This document shows, in pieces, positions 16,039 to 22,927 of a stretch of DNA of 33,895 bases. The stretch's first letter is position 1; every line of letters begins with the position of its first letter. Under the pieces are notes generated by a model, which was given only the letters and a program-made list of their open reading frames with translations, did not search any database and was not told the origin of the DNA. The position numbers and the translations under genes were made by a program. Origin of the DNA: an uncultured Clostridia bacterium (lineage in GTDB: Bacteria > Bacillota > Clostridia > Oscillospirales > Acutalibacteraceae). Location of the stretch: the NCBI GenBank assembly GCA_947632335.1, contig CANROX010000018.1:1-33895 (forward strand). The letters are read 5' to 3'.

Positions 16039-16201
16039 AAGGAAACTCTGAATAAATCATTTGCACAGATCGTTTACTCAGATTTTTTGTCGACTTGTTC
16101 AAAAAACCGCAGGAATACTGATGTATTGCGAGAATTTTTTGGACAAGGCGGCGGAAAATATGCAGACAAGCTGTGTGAAGTGATTTAGTCAGAGGTTCCT
16201 T
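16039..16201. mobile_element. Palindromic MITE-like element 1
   Basis: A 163-base non-coding unit. The ends are inverted repeats: AAGGAAACTCTGAATAAATC... at the left, and at the right end the complement of AAGGAACCTCTGACTAAATC..., agreeing over about 30 bases with five substitutions and one gap. The inside also pairs with itself: TTGTTCAAAAAA with TTTTTTGGACAA, and CGC/AATAC with GTATT/GCG. The whole unit can therefore fold as one long hairpin. It has no ORF. A TA dinucleotide adjoins the left end and TA-type sequence the right, as with Tc1/IS630-mobilised MITEs. The internal similarity and length point to a transposed repeat, not a terminator. Confidence 0.7.
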
Positions 16202-16214
16202 ATATATCAGCACA

Positions 16215-16582
16215 TCAGATACATTCCTTCTGCTGTTCGGAACGGACGAGCCACATGAGCGAACACCTTAACAGGTCTTCAGGACTCAGACATTGAAAGG
16301 CAAATTCAATGACGGCGATGACAGGCAGAGGGGACAATGATACTTCCGTCCAGTCACAGTTCGAGCGAGATAAAACCGTCGCAAGCAATGAGGACGGCTG
16401 TGGGAGATCCTCACGGTGGTGAAATTCCAATGGAGTCAAATGCATGACCGTCTGATGTGTTCCTTGTCGCAGGGTATCGAGGATAAATAGCGACAATAGG
16501 ATAGCGTGAGAATTAGAGCTATCCAAAACGATTGATATTACACCGACAGCAGAAAGCAAATTATGTTTATTTCTGCTGTCGG
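16215..16582 (+). ncRNA. Hairpin-rich non-coding stretch, candidate structured RNA
   Basis: About 370 bases, more GC-rich than its surroundings, with no convincing gene. It holds a chain of possible stems: GACGG/CCGTC (16311-16315 with 16346-16350), CACAG/CTGTG enclosing CCGTC/GACGG (16355-16359 with 16398-16402; 16376-16380 with 16393-16397), TTGTCGC/GCGACAA (16464-16470 with 16490-16496), GGATAGC/GCTATCC (16499-16505 with 16518-16524) and a 13-bp stem CCGACAGCAGAAA/TTTCTGCTGTCGG (16543-16555 with 16570-16582). The last has no U-run, so it is not a classical terminator. The three 3'-most stems are perfect. This could be a regulatory RNA or a recombination/transfer site of the element. A reverse-strand frame of 114 codons covers it but lacks protein features. 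Confidence 0.45.
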
Positions 16583-16619
16583 GGTATTTAGAAGAAAATT
16601 ACTGAAAGAAGGTGTTAAA

Positions 16620-16748
16620 ATGTTAGGATTTATGATTGGTCTTTTTGTCGGTGCTTTTATCGGCGTTTGCGTTATGTGCCTGTGCAATGCAGCGGCAAAA
16701 GCTGATGAGCAGATGAAAGATTATAAAAATAAGAAAAACAAAAAATAA
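16620..16748 (+). CDS. Small membrane protein, DUF3789-like
   Basis: A 42-residue protein: one membrane helix LGFMIGLFVGAFIGVCVMCLCNAAA followed by a basic tail (KADEQMKDYKNKKNKK). This matches the DUF3789 pattern commonly found in integrative elements of Clostridia. ATG 16620 has GAAGGTG at proper distance; an upstream ATG at 16563 in the same frame would add 19 residues but starts within the 13-bp hairpin and lacks a good RBS. Function is unknown. It is followed after 15 bases by another tiny gene and then the recombinase. Confidence 0.7.
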   Translation: MLGFMIGLFVGAFIGVCVMCLCNAAAKADEQMKDYKNKKNKK

Positions 16749-16763
16749 GGAACAGGTGATAAT

Positions 16764-16946
16764 TTGAACGAAAACTATATAAATGAAAATAACATTGATT
16801 CAGAACACAGAATAGAATCTGTTATAAACGACTGCAAGGTCACAATCTACTTTTCTAAAAACAGAAATAAACATGTAGAAAGAAATGTTCTTGAAAACCT
16901 TTTGGATACATTTGAGAACAGAATGAAAGCTCGGATTGGATGCTGA
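16764..16946 (+). CDS. Tiny conserved-type protein beside the recombinase (TnpW-like?)
   Basis: A 60-residue soluble protein starting at TTG 16764 with GGAACAGGTGA upstream. The central part IESVINDCKVTIYFSKNR has the short strand pattern of TnpW-type proteins that accompany serine recombinases of Tn4451-like elements, and the C-terminal part is an amphipathic helix (RNVLENLLDTFENRMKAR). The similarity is weak by eye, so the assignment is tentative. The position, between the DUF3789-like gene and the recombinase, supports an element-borne accessory role. Confidence 0.6.
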   Translation: MNENYINENNIDSEHRIESVINDCKVTIYFSKNRNKHVERNVLENLLDTFENRMKARIGC

Positions 16947-17037
16947 ATTTCTTTCAATTTATTTTTGGATTTCGCTGGATATTATAGGAACTATGTAGTA
17001 TTGTTGGTTTGCAAAAATCGTATGAAAGGGTGATAAA

Positions 17038-18600
17038 ATGAAAAGAGTATACTGCTTGTACAGAGTATCAACCAAAGGTCAGGTTGATAAAGATGATATT
17101 CCAATGCAGAAAACCTCGTGCAGAGAATTCGCGGAACGCAACGGCTGGACAATTCTGAAAGAGTTTCAGGAAAAAGGCGTGTCGGGATTTAAAGTTTCGG
17201 CAAGCGACAGAGATGCAATTCAGGATTTGAAAAGCGCCGCTGAAAAGAAAGAATTCGATGTGCTTCTTGTCTTTATGTTTGACAGAATAGGCAGAATTGA
17301 TGATGAAACTCCGTTTGTCGTTGAATGGTTTATTAAGCACGGCATAGAGGTGTGGAGCGTTAACGAGGGTGAACAGCGTATGGATAATCATGTGGACAAG
17401 CTTATGAATTACATACGATTTTGGCAAGCCAACGGTGAAAGTCAGAAAACGTCAGCTCGTGTTAAAACTCGCCTTAACCAGATGACATTGGACGGCAAAT
17501 TTACCGGAGGTGTTGCACCATTCGGCTACAAACTTATCAAAAGCGGTGAAATCAATAAAAAGGGAAAAGAGCTTATGGACATAGTCATTGACGATGACGA
17601 AGCTCCGATTGTCAAGAAGATATTCGAGATGACAGTTAAAGAGGGGTACGGCTCATATCGCATGGCTTACTATCTGAACAGTCACGGAATAAGAACACAT
17701 AACAACAGCAAATTTCAATGTAATACTGTAAACCGTATTTTAAAGAACAGGTTGTACTGCGGTTATCTTGTATCAGGCGGTGTTGAATCACCGTATATAG
17801 AAAGACTGCATATCATAGATGAAAATATCTTTGACCAAGCCCAGTTTATACTGAAACAACGCTCATCAAAGAACGAAGAAAAACAACAGATAGCAAGAAC
17901 AACAAAAGGCAGTACATTGTTGTCAGGAAATATATACTGTGCCCACTGCGGTCAGAAGATGGTATCAACAAGCTATATCGACAGATACGACAGGGCAGAC
18001 GGCAGTCAGTATAGAGTACGCAGACAGCGGTATATTTGTACCAATAAAGCAATGAAAAGAGGAGCTTGTGACGGACAGTCGGCTTATGTAGCACACAGAA
18101 TTGACGGTGCTGTGATTGAAACGCTGAGAGATTATCTCGCCAAAATCAAATCGACGCCAAAAGATATAGCACTGGAAAAACGCTACAAATCCGAAATATC
18201 GGAGTATAAAAGAAAGCAGACTAAACTTGAAAAAGAGATTGAAAAGCTGAAAAGGCAGGTAGTTGAATTATCTGCCGAAATAGGACGATCACTCCTCGGT
18301 GAAAGCCGCTTCACTCCCGATATACTGTCAGTTTCTATTGATAATACAAACGATTTGCTCCATAAAAAGGAAATTGAATTAAGTGATATAAAGTACAAGC
18401 TTGCCAATCAGCAAAATGCGATGGGCAAGCTTGATTTTTATTATTCACAATTCAGAACATGGGCAGACGAATTTGACAACTCAACAATGGAGCAGAAGAA
18501 AATGATAGCCTGCCAGCTCATAAGAGAAGTGAAAGTATCACGGGGATACGAATTAGAGATTATCTTCGACCTTAATTATGAGCAATTCTTATCTCTATAA
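17038..18600 (+). CDS. Large serine recombinase (integrase of the mobile element)
   Basis: A 520-residue serine recombinase. The resolvase domain (about 1-150) begins VYCLYRVSTKGQ with the catalytic Ser11; LLVFMFDRIGRIDDE and SARVKTRL lie in their usual places. The recombinase domain (about 165-270) includes APFGYKL and IFEMTVKEGYGSYRMAYYLN. A zinc ribbon (CAHC at 301-304, Cys334, Cys344) and a coiled-coil (about 375-460) follow. It is the TnpX/TndX-like type that excises and integrates Clostridia elements without a long target. No truncation is seen. Such genes sit at one end of their element, so a boundary is expected near 16950-17030 or just after 18600. Confidence 0.93.
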   Translation: MKRVYCLYRVSTKGQVDKDDIPMQKTSCREFAERNGWTILKEFQEKGVSGFKVSASDRDAIQDLKSAAEKKEFDVLLVFMFDRIGRIDDETPFVVEWFIKHGIEVWSVNEGEQRMDNHVDKLMNYIRFWQANGESQKTSARVKTRLNQMTLDGKFTGGVAPFGYKLIKSGEINKKGKELMDIVIDDDEAPIVKKIFEMTVKEGYGSYRMAYYLNSHGIRTHNNSKFQCNTVNRILKNRLYCGYLVSGGVESPYIERLHIIDENIFDQAQFILKQRSSKNEEKQQIARTTKGSTLLSGNIYCAHCGQKMVSTSYIDRYDRADGSQYRVRRQRYICTNKAMKRGACDGQSAYVAHRIDGAVIETLRDYLAKIKSTPKDIALEKRYKSEISEYKRKQTKLEKEIEKLKRQVVELSAEIGRSLLGESRFTPDILSVSIDNTNDLLHKKEIELSDIKYKLANQQNAMGKLDFYYSQFRTWADEFDNSTMEQKKMIACQLIREVKVSRGYELEIIFDLNYEQFLSL

Positions 18601-18608
18601 AGCTTAAT

Positions 18609-18640
18609 AGATTGAATTTACTAATTCAGTCTGCTATAAT
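18609..18640 (+). promoter_or_regulatory. Promoter of the BRO-N gene overlapping a small hairpin
   Basis: TTGAAT (18612-18617), 17 bases, TATAAT (18635-18640) is a good sigma-A promoter 30 bases before ATG 18670. The -35 box lies in a hairpin, AGATTGAATT / AATTCAGTCT (18609-18618 with 18623-18632, one G-U), which could also end the recombinase transcript or act as an operator. Confidence 0.65.
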
Positions 18641-18669
18641 ATTTTTAGCTTAGAAGTGGGTGAACATAT

Positions 18670-19533
18670 ATGAGTGAAGAAAACAAAATACAAATATTTG
18701 AAGATAAAAAAATACGGACTGCGTGGAATGAGTCGGAGGAAGAATGGTATTTTTCCATAGTGGATGTAATTGAAGTTTTGACTGACAGTAACGAACCTCG
18801 TCGTTACTGGAGTGATCTTAAGAGAAAACTTAAAGCTGAAGGAGCAAACCAGTTGTACGAAAATATCGTACAACTGAAAATGCCATCTCCAAAGGATGGT
18901 AAAAATTACAAGACGGATGTTGCAAATACAGAACAGCTTTTGAGAATAATACAGTCAATCCCGTCACCAAAAGCTGAACCTTTTAAAATGTGGCTTGCAG
19001 AAGTAGGGCGTGAGAGAATAGATGAAACCATAGACCCTGAACTCACCATAGAACGAGCCCTTGAAACATATCTGAAAAAAGGATATACCAGAGAGTGGAT
19101 AAATCAAAGACTTCAGGCTATACAGGTGAGAAAAGAGCTTACTGATGAGTGGGATTCTCGTGGTGTAAAGCAGGGTGTAGAATATGCAATTCTGACTGAT
19201 GAAATCACAAAAGCGTGGTCAGGAATGACAACCCGGCAGTATAAAAATCTAAAAGGGCTGAAAAAGGAAAACTTGAGAGATAATATGAGTACCCTTGAGT
19301 TGGTACTAAATATGTTGGCAGAAGCTACCACAACTGAGATTTCCAAAGAGAAAAATCCTCAATCTTTTTCTGAAAATAGAAGTGTTGCAAAAGAGGGCGG
19401 CGAAGTCGCCGGAAATGCACGAAAAGATATTGAGGAAAGAACAGGAAAACCTGTTATTACTTCAAAAAATGCTGTTGATTTTTCAAACCTTATTTCCGAT
19501 GTAATAGAAAATGATTATGATAAAAATGAGTAA
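18670..19533 (+). CDS. BRO-N domain protein (phage antirepressor / DinD-like)
   Basis: A 287-residue protein. The N-terminal BRO-N domain (about 5-115) has IQIFEDKKIRTAWNESEEEWYFSIVDVIEVLTDSNEPRRYWSDLKRKL, and FKMWLAEVGRERIDE closes it. The helical C-terminal part (about 120-287), with LTDEITKAWSGMTTRQYKNLKGLKKENLRDNM and GGEVAGNARKDIEERTGKPV, resembles DinD-type proteins. BRO-N/antirepressor proteins bind DNA and are spread by phages and mobile elements; DinD is damage-inducible in E. coli. It has its own promoter and a GTGGGTG-type RBS. It may belong to the element or to the chromosomal flank. Confidence 0.85.
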   Translation: MSEENKIQIFEDKKIRTAWNESEEEWYFSIVDVIEVLTDSNEPRRYWSDLKRKLKAEGANQLYENIVQLKMPSPKDGKNYKTDVANTEQLLRIIQSIPSPKAEPFKMWLAEVGRERIDETIDPELTIERALETYLKKGYTREWINQRLQAIQVRKELTDEWDSRGVKQGVEYAILTDEITKAWSGMTTRQYKNLKGLKKENLRDNMSTLELVLNMLAEATTTEISKEKNPQSFSENRSVAKEGGEVAGNARKDIEERTGKPVITSKNAVDFSNLISDVIENDYDKNE

Positions 19534-19634
19534 AAACACCTTCTCCTTTTGAGTAAGCAGTTATAATACTGCCAACGAACTGTTCAGAAGGACTATTGAA
19601 GAATCTGTTATCATAGAAATTAATGTAAAATGAA

Positions 19635-19672
19635 ATGACCATAACCTAAAACTAACTTTGGGTTATGGTCAT
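19635..19672. terminator. Bidirectional terminator between convergent genes
   Basis: ATGACCATAACC (19635-19646) pairs perfectly with GGTTATGGTCAT (19661-19672), and TAAA/TTTG extends the stem with a G-U pair. It lies between the BRO-N gene (plus) and the kinase (minus). On the minus strand it is followed by TTCATTTTAC. Confidence 0.75.
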
Positions 19673-19696
19673 ATTGTCATCTGCAAATATTCTGTT

Positions 19697-20386
19697 CTAC
19701 ATAATGACTATATCATCACGGTTAATTGATTGTTTTAGTGAATCGGCTCTATAAGAGTTGATTATAAAGATATTCAGACCGTCAAAGCGGAATGTGATGG
19801 ATTTTGAGAAAGGTGTTTTTGTTTTGTTCTCGGTGATGATAAGGCTGACATTAGATTTTTTTAGTGTTTCAAAGGTAGTCATAAATCCGATACCGCTGCC
19901 ACCTGTGTCCTTGTGGGTTGTAACCCTTTCTAAACCTAATTTTGCAAGGGTATCGACTTCAAAATCCACGCCATTATCCATAATAGATATTTCGTAAATA
20001 TCATCATTCATTGTAATGGTAACCAGTATTTTACCCTTAATATCCTCACCGGAGTTGATTGCAATAATTGCATCCTTAATATGGTCGCATAGCAGGGTTT
20101 CTAAATCTGTTTGGGTAATTAGATTGTTTATAAGGTAATGTATATCTTGATTTATGATTAGGTTGAAATCTATGTTATGGGCAGTTGCCTTTATGTACAT
20201 ATTACTTAAAGCACCGTCAATCAAGGATATTCCCGTTGTAGGGAGGACTTTTGTGTTGTTTTGTTCTTTAACAATAAGGTCACTGCGTTCCTGTGCAAGG
20301 GTTAGAATTTCGTTCATAAGTTTTTCTTTTTCAGACGGATTGTCACAAACCTTGTACTTTGTAATTGTGTGTTGCAGGGAGGACAT
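19697..20386 (-). CDS. GHKL histidine kinase, C-terminal (ATPase) half of a frameshifted gene
   Basis: A 229-residue segment from ATG 20386. It contains the GHKL ATPase of AgrC-like sensor kinases: N-box region LLCDHIKDAIIAIN, G1 box ISIMDNGVDF and G2 box TTHKDTGGSGIGFMTTFETL. The frame is open upstream of this ATG to about 20455, where it joins the -1 frame of the membrane half. ATG 20386 has only AGGGAC as RBS, so it is unlikely to be a true start. The upstream residues EQLNNSNAFLSKIVHRDNHI look like the helix that normally carries the phospho-accepting histidine. See the membrane half at 20437-21153 for the joint. Confidence 0.8.
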   Translation of the reverse strand: MSSLQHTITKYKVCDNPSEKEKLMNEILTLAQERSDLIVKEQNNTKVLPTTGISLIDGALSNMYIKATAHNIDFNLIINQDIHYLINNLITQTDLETLLCDHIKDAIIAINSGEDIKGKILVTITMNDDIYEISIMDNGVDFEVDTLAKLGLERVTTHKDTGGSGIGFMTTFETLKKSNVSLIITENKTKTPFSKSITFRFDGLNIFIINSYRADSLKQSINRDDIVIM

Positions 20387-20436
20387 AATGTGATTGTCCC
20401 TGTGTACAATTTTGGAGAGAAAAGCGTTTGAGTTGT

Positions 20437-21153
20437 TCAGCTGTTCAATTTGTTGTTTTTTTCCGCAAGTGTGTTTTGGTAATGCTCGTCAGCCTTAGCT
20501 TGTAGCTTTTTTCTGTAGTGTTCGGTTATGCTTTTGCGAATCCATAGGAATAGACCGATGGATGATATTATTGCTCCAATAAAGAGAATAGTCATAAAAG
20601 TATCAGAAAAGTATAATTCGTTAGTTCCAATACAAGCAAAAACAAAGATAAATCCAGAAATGATTAATCCAATACCAAGATTATCTTTATTGTTGAGAAA
20701 CAGTGATGCATTGTTAAATCTTCTTGTTTTAATTAATCCAATTGTAAGAAGTTGATGTATTAATAATAATAATATTCCTGCCACTGTTTTACTATCATCT
20801 ATTTTAAACACATATCCAACAATACCGAAGATAATAATACTAATTGTTTTTGTACAATAGGATAAACCTATTGACATTATAGTTAACGGAATTAAATTAA
20901 TTGATTTTTTACCTGTGATAAATAAGGATAAGCAAATGAGAGTAATAAAAAGTACTCTTGATAAGGTATTGTTGTATTGATTAATAGTTGATGAGAAAAA
21001 AGATATTAGAATAGCTGTTAAACAAGATATTGATATTATCGTAAAGTTTGTTTTTATTTTCGATATTTTATTGAAAACAATAAAACAAGATATTGACAAA
21101 GATAAAAATGAAATAAATTTTTCCAAGTACTGTAACATCCAAATTATATCCAT
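20437..21153 (-). CDS. AgrC-like sensor kinase, N-terminal membrane half
   Basis: A 238-residue protein with six to seven membrane segments (about 10-27, 35-55, 60-80, 90-118, 125-145, 158-177, 183-203), followed by a basic helix KSITEHYRKKLQAKADEHYQNTLAEKN that leads into the dimerisation helix in AgrC-like proteins. It stops at TGA 20437-20439 soon after a run of seven A residues. If translation slips -1 on A AAA AAC (20461-20455), the frame continues directly into the ATPase half, giving a normal kinase of about 485 residues. The start ATG 21153 has GGAGGG at good spacing. It should sense a peptide from outside; the response regulator is encoded upstream on the same strand. Confidence 0.8.
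   Translation of the reverse strand: MDIIWMLQYLEKFISFLSLSISCFIVFNKISKIKTNFTIISISCLTAILISFFSSTINQYNNTLSRVLFITLICLSLFITGKKSINLIPLTIMSIGLSYCTKTISIIIFGIVGYVFKIDDSKTVAGILLLLIHQLLTIGLIKTRRFNNASLFLNNKDNLGIGLIISGFIFVFACIGTNELYFSDTFMTILFIGAIISSIGLFLWIRKSITEHYRKKLQAKADEHYQNTLAEKNNKLNS
20455..20461 (-). other. A AAA AAC slippery heptamer at the kinase frame joint
   Basis: Read on the minus strand, codons GAA AAA AAC place the heptamer A AAA AAC in exactly the zero-frame phase used by -1 ribosomal frameshift sites. The -1 frame then continues into the GHKL half, whereas the zero frame meets TGA five codons later. Either this is programmed frameshifting or a one-base change in the A-run (indel) has broken the gene. 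No clear pseudoknot is seen downstream. Confidence 0.55.
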
Positions 21154-21193
21154 AAAGCCCTCCGATGTTTACCAATACTATATCATAATAATG

Positions 21194-21224
21194 AAAAAAA
21201 GGGAATGCATGTTCAAGCATTCCC
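21194..21224 (-). terminator. Terminator between the peptide ORF and the kinase
   Basis: On the minus strand, GGGAATGC, loop TTGAACAT, GCATTCCC is followed by TTTTTTT: a classic rho-independent terminator. It sits 7 bases after the 13-codon ORF and about 40 bases before the kinase start, so it could serve as terminator of the peptide transcript or as an attenuator for the kinase. Confidence 0.85.
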
Positions 21225-21231
21225 TGAATAA

Positions 21232-21273
21232 TTAGAACCACCTTTTTAATACTCTTAAAATGTAATCCCACAT
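21232..21273 (-). CDS. 13-residue peptide ORF, candidate signal or leader peptide
   Basis: ATG (21271-21273) to TAA (21232-21234) encodes MWDYILRVLKRWF, a short amphipathic, cationic, aromatic-rich peptide. It has a very strong RBS, AAGGAGGG, seven bases before the ATG, and a strong terminator follows at once. These signals around such a small frame argue that it is really translated. It lies directly upstream of the AgrC-like kinase on the same strand. No AgrB-type processing enzyme is visible, so a linear peptide signal, a membrane-active peptide or an attenuation leader are all possible. It is too short for normal gene calling. Confidence 0.55.
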   Translation of the reverse strand: MWDYILRVLKRWF

Positions 21274-21331
21274 AAACGAACCCTCCTTCAAATTGCTTTT
21301 TACAATTCAAAGGTATCATTTATGTGGGATT
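21264..21331 (-). promoter_or_regulatory. Inverted repeat masking the peptide start codon
   Basis: TTTATGTGGGATT, which includes the start codon and first codons of the 13-residue ORF (21276-21264), is perfectly complementary to AATCCCACATAAA (21331-21319) upstream in the same transcript. The 42 bases between hold the AAGGAGGG RBS in the loop. The ATG is thus buried in a 13-bp stem, as in RNA elements that control translation. Confidence 0.6.
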
Positions 21332-21374
21332 TTTCTGATTAGAATAAGTAGTTGCTTTTTGTTGGAATATGCAG

Positions 21375-21565
21375 AAAAGGTGCCTAATACTAATACCTGA
21401 TAAAAAACAGCAATCTTTGCGGTCTAATTTCCAGAGTACAGCGTTGTCGTCCTTGCAAGGCGTCAGCCTTACGGCGTCCTCCGCCTTGTCCTCTGAAAAT
21501 TATCCTCGCAAATATAAGTCTGCTTTTTATCAGGTATTAGTATCAGCTAATGCCGGGCACCTTTT
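21375..21565. mobile_element. Palindromic MITE-like element 2
   Basis: A 191-base unit whose ends are inverted repeats: AAAAGGTGCC at 21375-21384 and its complement at 21556-21565, with a longer shared inner arm ATACTAATACCTGATAAAAA. The arms continue to pair imperfectly toward the centre (TTTGCG, TAATTT, CAGAG, ACA), and the middle has GGCGTC/GACGCC-type pairs. It has no ORF. It abuts the stop codon of the response-regulator gene exactly (21566) and thereby separates it from the peptide/kinase genes. It differs in sequence from the element at 16039-16201. Confidence 0.7.
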
Positions 21566-22344
21566 TTATAAATTCATCATTACCTTATCTGCATAATAAT
21601 ATATAAATTCTGTAATTGTTGGAACACCCTTCTTTGGGTTTATGTAGGTGGTGTAGTTTTTTTCAAGGGTTTCAATGTCTGTGTTTCGCCAGGTGTGATT
21701 AATGGCATTCTGCATTGCTCTTTCAACGCTTGCGTCAGTTTTGAGATATTTTTTTGCCACTATTGCACATATATTCGCCTGTTTGTTTTTGCAAGTGATT
21801 TCAATAGCGTCCCTAAGATATTGTCTGCCCTTTAACTTAGGGCTTACTCCAATAAGGTCAAGCTCTGTTGTGATTTTCTTTCTTAACCGTTCTTTGTATT
21901 CGTCGCCGACAGTTGCTTTTACATCTGCATTGTCCTTTTTGGCGTTTGTAGCACCTATACCCTTAATTGAGGAGAGAAAACCAAGTACCATATCAACGCT
22001 GTAATCCTGCTGATTCTTTGTGATTACAAAGTCTGCACCTAGATTTCTTACAATATTATGGGTTACTGAGCTTATGTTGTTTGTAACAACTAAAATAAAA
22101 GGTTTGAACGGAAATTCCAATTCCTTTAAGGCTTGAAGAAAGGCTATACCATTGCCAACTCCTTTGTGAAGTTCTAAATCCAATACTATTGCCTGTGGTC
22201 GGTACTCATTTACAAGATTAATCGCCTTGTCCACACTGCCGGTTGTATCAATAAGGCACAAATCCGGATAGTTCTTTACAGCGGATTTATATTCTTCGCA
22301 TATTTCATTCTCGTCCTCAATCACAATGAAATCCATTATTTTCA
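21566..22344 (-). CDS. Response regulator with a Spo0A-like DNA-binding domain
   Basis: A receiver domain (MDFIVIEDENEICEEY with the acidic pocket; phospho-acceptor Asp in AIVLDLELHKG; Lys in VITKNQQD) is followed by a linker and a C-terminal domain (about last 105 residues) resembling the Spo0A effector domain: LIGVSPKLKGRQYLRDAIEI...AIVAKKYLKTDASVERAMQNAINHTW...PTITEFIYYYADK. It would act on DNA when phosphorylated by the GHKL kinase encoded downstream. GTG 22344 is the best start (GAGGAG eleven bases ahead); the open frame extends to an ATG at 22399 but the added residues are not domain-like. Pairing an AgrC-type kinase with a Spo0A-type regulator, not LytTR, is notable. Confidence 0.85.
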
Positions 22345-22506
22345 CAATAACCACACTCCTCATTTGCATTATACAACAAAAACCAACACAAACCAACAAA
22401 AAATAATTAATTTTTTAAAATGAAAGAATTTTTTAATATTTTCTGTGCTTTTATACTCTAATTAGGTTATGATTTTGGGGGTGTAGGTACGAATAATTCA
22501 TTTGGA

Positions 22507-22863
22507 ATGTTTATCAGAGAAAGGCGAAAAGAGCATAAACTATCAGTACAAAAGCTTGCCGGTTTGGTTGGCATTTCTCCCGCATATTTATCAAGTATAG
22601 AAAGCGGTTGCCGTACAGCACCCACAGAAAAAATACTTGTAAAGCTTGCGGATGTGTTGATGATGTCCGACAGGGATAAAATTTTGATGTCTGACTTAGC
22701 GGCGGCATCAAAGAATAAAGGTATGGTTGCAACAGATATAGCTGATTATATATCCGAAAATAAATATGTGAGTAACGCAATCAGAACGGCAATAAATTTG
22801 CACATTGATAAAGATGATTGGGAGAACTTTATCGGCTTAATGGAGAAAAAGTATTTGAAATAA
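22507..22863 (+). CDS. XRE-family helix-turn-helix regulator
   Basis: A 118-residue protein with an N-terminal Cro/C1-type HTH: FIRERRKEHKLSVQKLAGLVGISPAYLSSIESGCRTAPTEKILVKLADVL (about 3-55), then a helical C-terminal dimer domain. ATG 22507 has a poor RBS; the better GGGGGTG (22477-22483) would suit a start a few codons earlier, where the frame reads ACG AAT AAT TCA TTT GGA, so the true start may be a non-standard codon. It diverges from the response regulator and precedes the Rhs gene, which it may regulate. Confidence 0.85.
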   Translation: MFIRERRKEHKLSVQKLAGLVGISPAYLSSIESGCRTAPTEKILVKLADVLMMSDRDKILMSDLAAASKNKGMVATDIADYISENKYVSNAIRTAINLHIDKDDWENFIGLMEKKYLK

Positions 22864-22891
22864 GGGTAGAAAATTCATATTCAACTTTTGG

Positions 22892-22927
22892 GCTATGTAC
22901 TTATAAAGTGCATAGCTTTTTGTTTTT
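22892..22927 (+). terminator. Rho-independent terminator after the XRE gene
   Basis: GCTATGTACTT, loop ATA, AAGTGCATAGC (11 pairs with one G-U) followed by TTTTTGTTTTTC. It isolates the regulator from the Rhs transcript. Confidence 0.88.

Noticed and set aside
16215-16559. A 114-codon reverse-strand frame over the candidate RNA
   Set aside because: No RBS fitting its ATG, mixed composition without domain pattern, and the same bases form many stems. It is more likely a chance frame over a structured non-coding stretch.
21068-21319. An 83-codon minus-strand frame through the peptide gene and terminator
   Set aside because: It runs through the rho-independent terminator and into the kinase start in another frame. 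The strong RBS fits the 13-codon frame, not this one.
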